A DNA stretch of 33,987 nt from CAZDSS01 sp964508185 (GTDB lineage: Bacteria > Pseudomonadota > Alphaproteobacteria > Sphingomonadales > Govanellaceae). A model generated the notes under the pieces. That model ran no database searches. It saw only the letters and a list, made by a program, of their open reading frames with translations, and was not told the DNA's origin. The position numbers were made by a program, and so were the translations under genes. The stretch lies in the NCBI GenBank assembly GCA_964508185.1, contig CAZDSS010000017.1:1-33987 (forward strand), written 5' to 3'. This document shows positions 15,924 through 22,287 of the stretch, in pieces (position 1 is the first letter of the stretch; each line of letters begins with the position of its first letter).

Positions 15924-16151
15924 ATGAAAGAAGGCATTCATCCCGATTATCACCTCATCAAGGTGGTGATGACCGATGGCACCACTTACGAAACCCGCTC
16001 CACCTGGGGGAAGCCGGGCGACGTCATGAACCTTGAAATCGATTCCAAGTCCCATCCCGCCTGGACCGGCGGTCCGCAGCGGATCGTGGACGCGGGCGGC
16101 CGCGTGGCGCAGTTCAACAAGCGCTTCGCCAATTTCGGCCTGAAGAAGTAA
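15924..16151 (+). CDS. rpmE: 50S ribosomal protein L31
   Basis: A 75-residue L31. It begins MKEGIHPDYHLIKVVMTDG and contains TYETRSTWGK, DSKSHPAWTGG and FNKRFANFG, all typical. There is no Cys, so the zinc-binding CxxC found in the zinc-containing form is missing; this looks like the zinc-independent type common in alphaproteobacteria. The ATG at 15924 has GGAG seven bases upstream. The gene is divergent from the ABC exporter and is followed by a strong terminator, so it is probably a single-gene transcript. Confidence 0.95.
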   Translation: MKEGIHPDYHLIKVVMTDGTTYETRSTWGKPGDVMNLEIDSKSHPAWTGGPQRIVDAGGRVAQFNKRFANFGLKK

Positions 16152-16192
16152 CAGGTTTCGCGCCGCATCAGCGGCCGCGACATCGCACATCA

Positions 16193-16234
16193 GAACCCCT
16201 GCCCGACGCAATGTCCGGCGGGGGTTCCGTTTTT
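16193..16234 (+). terminator. Rho-independent terminator after rpmE
   Basis: GAACCCCTGCC pairs with GGCGGGGGTTC across a twelve-base loop and is followed by CGTTTTT. Confidence 0.85.
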
Positions 16235-16259
16235 GCGCCCGAGGCTCTCCCCTCCCCGG

Positions 16260-16757
16260 TCATGCCTCGTCGAGGCGGCTCAGCATCTGGTGGACGGGAT
16301 TTTCCGTGGCCTCGGGTGCGAGCAACTGCTCCTCCAGCCGCGCGATCCGGTCGTAGATGCGGCGGCTTTCCTCCATCATCTCCGTAAGCGTCGGCGGCAG
16401 GCCCTCGCTTCCCGGCAGGGGCGGCGCGAGGCACACTTCCCGCCCGCCGAGACGCTGATCGGGCGCCAGAGCTTCTTCCAGAGTGATTTCGCCCGCCGCC
16501 GCGGCGCGCTGGGTCATGAGCCAGGCCACCGCCTGCATGAGGCGCGTGGTCATGCGCAGGGATTCGCCCGTGAAGACGGCGCCCAGGGGATCGGGCAGCG
16601 CCGCCCGCTCGCTCTTGCCCGGCCCCTGGAGATAGCGGGACGCGGCATGGATGAGGCCCATGGCCTCCTCGTAGCACTTGTCGAGAAAGGGGCCGTCCAG
16701 GGGACCCTTCGGGGTCCGTTCCGTCGATGATTCCGTCACGGTCGCTCCATCCGCCAT
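16260..16757 (-). CDS. DUF1465 family protein, RcdA-like protease adaptor
   Basis: A 165-residue helical protein of the DUF1465 family, whose studied member is Caulobacter RcdA, an adaptor that helps ClpXP degrade CtrA and other cell-cycle proteins. Visible features are FLDKCYEEAMGLIHAASRYL near the N-terminus, a central block with LRMTTRLMQAVAWLMTQRA, and LEEALAPDQRLGGREVCLAP followed by a C-terminal helix. The frame is open 20 codons further up, but the ATG at 16757 begins a more family-like N-terminus. It converges with rpmE. The family call is from motif memory; the cell-cycle role is inferred from Caulobacter. CtrA-like sites and a gapR-like gene elsewhere in the window agree with it. 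Confidence 0.82.
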   Translation of the reverse strand: MADGATVTESSTERTPKGPLDGPFLDKCYEEAMGLIHAASRYLQGPGKSERAALPDPLGAVFTGESLRMTTRLMQAVAWLMTQRAAAAGEITLEEALAPDQRLGGREVCLAPPLPGSEGLPPTLTEMMEESRRIYDRIARLEEQLLAPEATENPVHQMLSRLDEA

Positions 16758-16815
16758 TGGGGTCGCGACGGCCAGTCTAGCACGGCGGGAGCCCGAGAGG
16801 ACAAGGATGTGGCCC

Positions 16816-16848
16816 AAAAAGAAATGGCGGCCCCCGAAGGGACCGCCA
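16816..16848 (-). terminator. Rho-independent terminator of the PEP-CTERM gene
   Basis: On the minus strand ATGGCGGTCCC and GGGGCCGCCAT form a stem with a TTCG-like loop, followed by TTCTTTTT. It lies about 28 bp after the stop of the PEP-CTERM gene. Confidence 0.85.
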
Positions 16849-16875
16849 TAGGCGAAGGGTTTTGGAGGAATATCG

Positions 16876-17616
16876 TCAGGCCGCCTTGCGCCGCCGGGCG
16901 AGGCCGAGGCCGAGGAGACCGGCGCCGAGGAGCGAGAGGCTCGCCGGCACGGGCACCTGCGACGGATCGGGGCCGTTATCGGGCGCTTCGAACTGGAAGG
17001 TCACGCTCGCCAGCTTCCAGTCGTTGCTGAGGAGGCCGCCGAAGGCGATGAACTGGAACACGCTGTCGCTATGGTCGGAGAAGTCGTTCGCGGACAGCAC
17101 GGGCTTGCCACCCGCATAGATGATGTCGTTGGTGGCTTCGATCCGCACCAGCGCATCGTCGCCGATGCCCCATTCGCCGAAGGTGGCGCCGAGCAGGGTG
17201 ACGTCGAGGCCGTTGAAGTCCAGCGTCAGATATTCGCGCACGCCATGGAGCAGGGTTTCATGACCGTCGTCGACGCGATGGTCGCTGTCGTTCACATGGG
17301 CCGTCTTGATGGCGGGCAGGCAGACGAACCCGTTGCATTCGACGCCGAGATAGTTGTAGGAATAGCTGGTGGTGGCGCCGAGGCCGCCCGCATACTGGCC
17401 GATGCGCGAATTGATGTTGAACTCGTCGTTCATGGCCCAGGCATTGGCAGTGACCGTCACGGTGACGCCGTCCTGGGTGAAGTTCATGGAGTTGCCCGCC
17501 TGCAGGCCACCGTTGCCGGTGAAGTCGATGGTCATGGTGACGAGACCTGCATGAGCCGGAGCGGCGAAGAGAGCCGCGCCAACGGCCAGGGCGCCGATTT
17601 TCGAAGCGAAGGACAT
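16876..17616 (-). CDS. PEP-CTERM-type (VPxPA) secreted protein
   Basis: A 246-residue exported protein. Residues 1-23 are a signal peptide ending in APAHA. The body is beta-rich with many Asn, Asp, Gly and Thr (for example VTMTIDFTGNGG and DVTLLGATFGEWGIGDD), with two Cys in ECNGFVC. The C-terminal 26 residues are a sorting tail: VPVPAS, a hydrophobic stretch LSLLGAGLLGLGLA, then ARRRKAA. Such tails are known to be cut by an exosortase during surface display or release. No exosortase gene is in this window. Start ATG at 17616. It has its own terminator, so it is a single-gene unit. Its role may be in the envelope or biofilm matrix (inference). Confidence 0.88.
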   Translation of the reverse strand: MSFASKIGALAVGAALFAAPAHAGLVTMTIDFTGNGGLQAGNSMNFTQDGVTVTVTANAWAMNDEFNINSRIGQYAGGLGATTSYSYNYLGVECNGFVCLPAIKTAHVNDSDHRVDDGHETLLHGVREYLTLDFNGLDVTLLGATFGEWGIGDDALVRIEATNDIIYAGGKPVLSANDFSDHSDSVFQFIAFGGLLSNDWKLASVTFQFEAPDNGPDPSQVPVPASLSLLGAGLLGLGLARRRKAA

Positions 17617-17635
17617 ATCCGAACCCCCTCAAGTG

Positions 17636-17650
17636 TTAACGAAACGTAAA
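17636..17650. promoter_or_regulatory. TTAACGAAACGTAAA motif upstream of the PEP-CTERM gene
   Basis: A 15-bp element 20 bp before the PEP-CTERM start codon. It agrees in 14 of 15 positions with an element upstream of the chemoreceptor gene (22239-22253). It reads as TTAA, seven bases, TAAA, close to the CtrA consensus TTAA-N7-TTAA. From 17651 to 17800 I see no further recognisable signal. Confidence 0.45.
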
Positions 17651-17800
17651 TGCGAACTGCCCCTACCTTGGCAAGCTTCGTGCCAAAGCGTCGTAAACCC
17701 CGGAAAATGGGACCAGAACGGCTACGCGGCGCGGGACGCGGGCGAAATCCGTAAAAAAATTCGACAGCGACGGGAACTTTGTCGCATTTCGATGCACAGG

Positions 17801-17828
17801 CTTGAAATCGCTTCGGCAATTCCTAAAT
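17801..17828 (+). promoter_or_regulatory. Candidate sigma-32 (RpoH) heat-shock promoter of hsp20
   Basis: CTTGAAA followed, 17 bp after the CTTG, by CCTAAAT. This is close to the alphaproteobacterial RpoH pattern (CTTG, 17-18 bp, CYTATNT). It lies about 105 bp before the hsp20 start, leaving room for a structured leader. Confidence 0.6.
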
Positions 17829-17835
17829 CGGGATT

Positions 17836-17932
17836 GAGCCGGATGCCGTTGCGGGTCCGGCTCGAAACGCGGGTCCGGCCGGTCTGCGGCGGACCTTAAA
17901 CGGTTGATATCGCTGAAGGAGGATTTGCAACC
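17836..17932 (+). ncRNA. ROSE-like RNA thermometer in the hsp20 leader
   Basis: The leader can fold into successive hairpins: GAGCCGGA/TCCGGCTC (17836-17863), GGTCCG/CGGACC (17872-17895), and a last hairpin closed by GGTTG/CAACC (17902-17932). In the last one ATCGCT (17909-17914) faces AGGAT of the Shine-Dalgarno GGAGGAT (17918-17924); the bases pair except for an unpaired G in TCGCT. That arrangement, U(U/C)GCU against AGGA with a bulged G, is the hallmark of ROSE elements, which melt on heating and let ribosomes bind. Together with the RpoH promoter this predicts two layers of heat control. Confidence 0.75.
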
Positions 17933-18421
17933 ATGCGTACCACTATGGATTTCTCGCCCCTGCTGCGTTCCACGATCGGTTTCGATCAGATCAATCGCCT
18001 GTTCGAGGCGGCGCTCCGCGGCGAGGGGGAACAGTCCTACCCGCCCTACAACATCGAGAAGGTGGATGACGAATCCTATCGCATCACCATGGCGATTGCG
18101 GGCTTTACCGAGGACGATCTCGAGATCACCCTCCAGGACGGCATGCTGACCATTTCGGGTCGCGCCGGAGACGACGAGGAAGAGAAGCGCCGCAACTATC
18201 TCTATCGCGGCATCGCGCGACGGGCGTTCGAGCGCCGCTTCCGGCTGGCCGAGACCATCAAGGTGCTTGGCGCGAGCTTCGAGAACGGCTTGCTGAACAT
18301 CGACCTGCGGCGCGAGGTGCCCGAGCACATGAAGCCCCAGCGCATCCCGATCACGCGCACGGTGCGCGCCAAGGCGGTGGAGAACCACGCCGACGAGGCG
18401 GTGAAATCCGAAGCGGCGTGA
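17933..18421 (+). CDS. Small heat-shock protein, Hsp20/IbpA type
   Basis: A 162-residue alpha-crystallin chaperone. The N-terminus (MDFSPLLRSTIGFDQINRLFEAAL) is typical of IbpA/HspH class A proteins. The alpha-crystallin domain runs from about residue 39 (YNIEKVDDESYRITMAIAGF) to 135, with GMLTISGRAG, YLYRGIARRAFERRFRL and the closing strand FENGLLNIDLRRE carrying the G-x-L motif. A C-terminal I-P-I motif (RIPI) is present for oligomer contacts. It holds unfolding proteins for DnaK/ClpB under heat stress. Expression is predicted to be heat controlled by an RpoH-type promoter and a ROSE-like leader. Confidence 0.95.
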   Translation: MRTTMDFSPLLRSTIGFDQINRLFEAALRGEGEQSYPPYNIEKVDDESYRITMAIAGFTEDDLEITLQDGMLTISGRAGDDEEEKRRNYLYRGIARRAFERRFRLAETIKVLGASFENGLLNIDLRREVPEHMKPQRIPITRTVRAKAVENHADEAVKSEAA

Positions 18422-18472
18422 CGGCGGCCGCGCCCCGGGGAACCTGATCTCCCGGGCGCATCACGGACAAGA

Positions 18473-18504
18473 CAAGGGCGGCGCCCCCGGGCGCCGCCCT
18501 TTTT
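18473..18504 (+). terminator. Rho-independent terminator after hsp20
   Basis: GGGCGGCGCCC and GGGCGCCGCCC form a perfect 11-pair stem with a very short loop, followed by TTTTT. Confidence 0.92.
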
Positions 18505-18526
18505 CGTCGGGATCTCGCGGGATGCG

Positions 18527-18721
18527 TCAGCGCTTGAAAAGCGCCGCCGCCGCATTCTGGATGCTGGCCTTGGCGTCCAGCGCGGCGCGGCAGCGCCGGA
18601 TCTCCGCTTCGAGGCGCTCGATGCGCCGCACCAGCTCTTCCCGCGACAGGGGATCGAGCTCCTCGCGCTCCAGCGCATCGAGCGCTGCCGAACGCCGCAG
18701 CGGCAGGCCGTCTTCCTCCAT
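18527..18721 (-). CDS. DUF1192 family small protein
   Basis: A 64-residue protein that begins MEEDGLPLRR and continues with LDPLSREELVRRIERLEAEI and a C-terminal AKASIQNAAAALFKR. This matches the DUF1192 pattern of small alphaproteobacterial proteins: an acidic start, one helical hairpin, and a basic end. The function of the family is unknown. I choose the ATG at 18721 because it aligns with the family start and has GGAGG five bases upstream; an in-frame ATG at 18733 would add four residues. The gene is divergent from the quinone oxidoreductase and convergent with hsp20. Confidence 0.8.
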   Translation of the reverse strand: MEEDGLPLRRSAALDALEREELDPLSREELVRRIERLEAEIRRCRAALDAKASIQNAAAALFKR

Positions 18722-18833
18722 CTTCTCCTCCATGCTCTTGACGCCCGAACGGCGAAGGCAAAAGATTACCGCGGGAGGCGGTATCCGCCAATCCAGCGTC
18801 AGAGTTGCCATTCCCTCATATCCGGAGCTTGCC

Positions 18834-19835
18834 GTGTCGATCCTGCCGCAGACCATGACCGCCATCACGCTCACCGGTTTCGGCGGGCCCGAAGTGCTCA
18901 CCCCCGCAACCGTGCCGGCGCCGCGCCCCAGGGCGGGCGAAGTGCTCATCAAGGTCGCCGCGGCCGGGGTCAACCGTCCCGACGTGGTGCAGCGGGAGGG
19001 GCATTACCCCCCGCCCCCCGGCGCATCCGAGATCCTCGGGCTCGAGGTGGCGGGTCATGTGGTCGCCTGCGGCGAGGGTGTCGCCGAATTCCGCATCGGC
19101 GACGCCGTCTGCGCGCTGGTTGCGGGCGGCGGCTATGCGGAATATTGCACCGCGCCCGCGGGACAGGCCCTGCCGCTGCCCCGCGGCTTCGACATGGTCC
19201 AGGCGGCGGCGCTTCCCGAGACCTTCTTCACCGTCTGGTCCAACGTCTTCGACCGGACGGGACTGAAGCCCGGCGAAAGCTTCCTCGTCCATGGCGCAAC
19301 CTCGGGCATCGGGACGACGGCCATCATGATGACCAAGGCCTTTGGGGCCAAGGTCTTCGCCACCGCCGGGTCGGACGAGAAATGCGCCCTCGCCCGGGAG
19401 CTCGGCGCCGACCGCGCCATCAACTACCGGACGGAGGACTTCGCGGCGGTCATCAAGGAGGAGACGGGGGGCCGCGGCGTCGACGTGATCCTCGACATGG
19501 TGGGCGGGGACTACACGAACCGCAACATCCGGAGCCTTGCGGTCGAAGGCCGCCTCGTCCAGATCGCCTTCCTCAAGGGCCCGCAGGTGGAGGTCAATCT
19601 GCTGCCCGTGATGACCAAAAGGCTCACCATCACCGGATCCACCCTGCGCGCGCGCGACGTCGCCTTCAAGAGCGCGATCGCCGGCGCCCTTCGCGCCAAG
19701 GTCTGGCCGCTGCTGGAAGCGGGCAAGATCCGGCCGGTGATCGATTCAACCTTCCCCCTGGCCCGCGCAGCGGACGCTCACGCGCGCATCGGCAGCGGCG
19801 AACATATGGGCAAGATCGTTCTCACCGTCGGCTGA
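18834..19835 (+). CDS. NAD(P)H-quinone oxidoreductase (zinc-free MDR family)
   Basis: A 333-residue zeta-crystallin/PIG3-type reductase that would pass electrons from NADPH to quinones or similar acceptors. Seen are GGPEVL and VLIKVAAAGVNRPDVVQREGHY at the N-terminus, ILGLEVAGHV, and the nucleotide-binding SFLVHGATSGIGTTAI. The catalytic-zinc residues of alcohol dehydrogenases are absent. GTG at 18834 has GGAG seven bases before it and gives the N-terminus VSILPQTMTAI; an ATG at 18855 is the alternative and also fits the family. The gene is divergent from DUF1192. No plus-strand terminator with a T-tract is seen after it. Confidence 0.9.
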   Translation: MSILPQTMTAITLTGFGGPEVLTPATVPAPRPRAGEVLIKVAAAGVNRPDVVQREGHYPPPPGASEILGLEVAGHVVACGEGVAEFRIGDAVCALVAGGGYAEYCTAPAGQALPLPRGFDMVQAAALPETFFTVWSNVFDRTGLKPGESFLVHGATSGIGTTAIMMTKAFGAKVFATAGSDEKCALARELGADRAINYRTEDFAAVIKEETGGRGVDVILDMVGGDYTNRNIRSLAVEGRLVQIAFLKGPQVEVNLLPVMTKRLTITGSTLRARDVAFKSAIAGALRAKVWPLLEAGKIRPVIDSTFPLARAADAHARIGSGEHMGKIVLTVG

Positions 19836-19855
19836 TCGGCCACGCGTACCGGGAC

Positions 19856-19891
19856 AAAGAAAAAGCCCGTGCCGTTGCGGACGGCACGGGC
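19856..19891 (-). terminator. Rho-independent terminator of the chemoreceptor gene
   Basis: On the minus strand GCCCGTGCCGT and ACGGCACGGGC form an 11-pair stem with a five-base loop, followed by TTTTTCTTT. It lies about 65 bp after the chemoreceptor stop. Confidence 0.9.
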
Positions 19892-19956
19892 GATCCTGTG
19901 AGTGACGGTTGCCGTATGAACCCGGGCGATTGCGCTGCCCGGGGGCACATGCGCGA

Positions 19957-22176
19957 TTACGCCGCGCGGATCTGCTTCAGGAACGCATCCACCTGCTCGC
20001 GCAGGGTTTCGGTCTGACGCGACACCGCCTGGGCGGTGGTGAGCACCTCGTCGGCGGCGCGGCCGGTATTGGCCGCCCCCTCGCTCACCGCCCCGATGTT
20101 CGAGGTGACGTCCTGGGTGCCGGACGAGACTTCGGCCACGTTGCGGGCGATCTCGTGGGTCGAGGCGTCCTGCTGCTCCACCGCCGCCGCGATGGTCACC
20201 GCCGTCTCGTCGATCTTCTTGATGACGTCGGCGATGAGATTGATGGCGTTCACCGCGGATTCGGTCGCGGCCTGCATGCCGGCGACCTGGGCCGTGATTT
20301 CCTCGGTCGCGGTCGCGGTCTGGCTCGCGAGGTTCTTCACTTCGGAGGCCACGACGGCGAAGCCCTTGCCCGCCTCACCCGCGCGCGCCGCCTCGATGGT
20401 GGCATTGAGGGCGAGGAGGTTGGTCTGGCTCGCAATGTCGCTGATGAGGTTCACCACGTCGCCGATCTTCTGGGCGGCGGCCACGAGGCCGTTGATTTCC
20501 TCGGTGGCGCGGCTGGTTTCCGACACCGCATGGCGGGCGAATTCGGTCGACTGGCTGACCTGGTTGCTGATTTCCTTGACCGAGGCCGAAAGCTCCTCGG
20601 CCGCGCTCGCCACCATCTGGATGTTGGCGCTCGCCTGTTCCGAGGCGCGGGCAACCGTCGCCGACTGCTGCGTGGTCTGGTCGGCGATTTGGGCCATGCC
20701 CTGGGCGGCCTTTTCCATCTGATGGGCGGAGGCGGAGACCGAGCCCACGAGCTGCATCACCGAACGCTCGAACTGGTCCGCAAGGGCCAGCATTTCCTGG
20801 CGACGGCGCTCGCGCTCCTGCTGCTCGCGCTCTTCCTCGCGGCGGCGCTGCTCCTCCTCCTCGCGGCGACGGCGCTCGGCTTCCTCTTCCTCGCGGCGGC
20901 GCTGCTCTTCCTCGGCGCGCTTCTGCTCGGCCTCAAGGCGCTGACGCTCCACGGCGTTGTTCTTGAAGACCTCGACGGCGCGGGCCATTTCGCCCACCTC
21001 GTCGCTGCGCTCGGCGCCGCGCACCTCGACCGTGAGATTGCCGGCGGCAAGTTCGGTCATCACGTCGCCGAGGCGACGCAGCGGCGCGATGATGCGCTGG
21101 GCCACGAACCAGAAGGCGGCGACGCCGATGACGCCCGCCACCAGCAGCATCATCGATTCGAAGATCAGGATGTTGCGCGCGCCGGCGGAATTATGCTCGG
21201 CCGCGATGTTCATCTGGTCAGCCGCGGCGGCGGCGAGCTGCACCAGCGATTCCGTCGCCTTGTTGGCGCGGTCGATCCATTCGATGGCCGAGAAGGGATA
21301 GGGCTCGCCGATCTGGGCCGCCGCATAGACCGCCTCGCGGCTTTCCTGGAACTCGCCGAAGAAATGCTCGCGCACCTCGTCCATGAGGGGCCGCAGTTCG
21401 GGCGACACGAGGGAGGACGCCACGATGTTCTGGACGCGCTCCCAGGCGGTCTCGAGCGAGCCGCGATAGTTGGACAGAAGCTCCAGCCGGATGCCCGACA
21501 GGGTCTCGCCCGCCGCCATGGTGGCGCCGATGGAGGCCCATTCGAGGTCGGCGTTCTCGCTCATGACCCAGAGATTCTGGTTGAGCTGCTGGTACGCCAT
21601 GGTGGCGACGTCGCTGTCGATCGCCGCGAATTCCATGGCCACCCGGGCGCGCTGGGTCGCCTGGATGAGTTCGGTGACGGCGCGCATGAAATTGCGGTCC
21701 ACGCGGCCCTGGCGCTCCTCGGCCACCTGGCCGAAGGCGCGGTCGGCGAGCGCCTGCTGGGCCTTGTATTCGGCGTGGCGCTCCTCGATGGCCTTGATGA
21801 GCTCGGCGCGGCCCTCGAAATCCGGACGCCGCTTCAGCCCGTCCATGGCCGCGGCGAACTCCTTGTCGGCGGCGGCGCGGGCCTCGTCGATGCGGCTGCG
21901 GAACTGGGCGTTGCCCGCTTCCGGCATGTTGAGCGCGGTGTTCAGCACGCCCCGCTCGATGGACCAGTAGCGGGCGGCGGACAGGAAGGCCTGCGAGGTG
22001 CGGGAATCATCCAGCGCCTGCTCCGCCGCGGAACGCGCATCCAGCGCGCGCAGTGCGGACATGGTACTGTAGCCGATCACTGCCGCGATCAACAAACCGA
22101 CGATTGCGAAAAGGGAATTGCGAATGGTGAGGAGATCCTTCCACCCCTTTCTCGCTACCCCAGCCTTCTCGAGCAT
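19957..22176 (-). CDS. Methyl-accepting chemotaxis protein with Glu/Arg-rich linker
   Basis: A 739-residue chemoreceptor. A first membrane helix (about residues 19-42) and a second (about 332-355) frame a long helical sensor region of nearly 290 residues. HAMP follows (PLRRLGDVMTELAAGNLTVEV), then about 50 residues made almost only of Glu, Arg and Gln (about 410-460), then the signalling domain with the conserved hairpin tip (DIASQTNLLALNATIEAARAG, seen as SQTNLLALNATIEAARAG). It should feed a CheA kinase; none is in the window. ATG at 22176 has GAGAGGG eight bases upstream; two GTG codons just before it are too close to that site. The ligand is unknown. The charged insert is unusual. Confidence 0.92.
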   Translation of the reverse strand: MLEKAGVARKGWKDLLTIRNSLFAIVGLLIAAVIGYSTMSALRALDARSAAEQALDDSRTSQAFLSAARYWSIERGVLNTALNMPEAGNAQFRSRIDEARAAADKEFAAAMDGLKRRPDFEGRAELIKAIEERHAEYKAQQALADRAFGQVAEERQGRVDRNFMRAVTELIQATQRARVAMEFAAIDSDVATMAYQQLNQNLWVMSENADLEWASIGATMAAGETLSGIRLELLSNYRGSLETAWERVQNIVASSLVSPELRPLMDEVREHFFGEFQESREAVYAAAQIGEPYPFSAIEWIDRANKATESLVQLAAAAADQMNIAAEHNSAGARNILIFESMMLLVAGVIGVAAFWFVAQRIIAPLRRLGDVMTELAAGNLTVEVRGAERSDEVGEMARAVEVFKNNAVERQRLEAEQKRAEEEQRRREEEEAERRRREEEEQRRREEEREQQERERRRQEMLALADQFERSVMQLVGSVSASAHQMEKAAQGMAQIADQTTQQSATVARASEQASANIQMVASAAEELSASVKEISNQVSQSTEFARHAVSETSRATEEINGLVAAAQKIGDVVNLISDIASQTNLLALNATIEAARAGEAGKGFAVVASEVKNLASQTATATEEITAQVAGMQAATESAVNAINLIADVIKKIDETAVTIAAAVEQQDASTHEIARNVAEVSSGTQDVTSNIGAVSEGAANTGRAADEVLTTAQAVSRQTETLREQVDAFLKQIRAA

Positions 22177-22238
22177 TGTCACCACCCTCTCTATTTCTTC
22201 ATGCCCTATTGGGTCATTGAAGCGATATCACGGGTGTC

Positions 22239-22253
22239 TTAACGAAACTTAAA
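22239..22253. promoter_or_regulatory. TTAACGAAACTTAAA motif upstream of the chemoreceptor gene
   Basis: A 15-bp element 62 bp before the chemoreceptor start and after the stop of the HerA-like gene. It agrees in 14 of 15 positions with the element before the PEP-CTERM gene, in the same orientation relative to the gene. It is close to a CtrA box. Confidence 0.45.
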
Positions 22254-22287
22254 AACCTAATTATCTCTGTGGGAAGAGGTGCGAAGA

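Noticed and set aside
17633..17899. Possible 88-codon gene between the PEP-CTERM gene and hsp20
   Set aside because: It overlaps the predicted RpoH promoter and the ROSE-like leader, has no ribosome site, and its composition does not look like the neighbouring proteins.
19923..19950. Second terminator after the chemoreceptor (CCCGGG...CCCGGG hairpin)
   Set aside because: There is no T-tract on either strand; the strong terminator at 19856-19891 explains the end better.
19909..22242. Very long plus-strand open frame (777 codons) with Leu/Ala-rich membrane-like stretches
   Set aside because: It is antisense to the chemoreceptor. The Leu-rich part is simply the complement of the Glu/Arg-rich linker, and the GC-rich third positions keep the opposite frame open.
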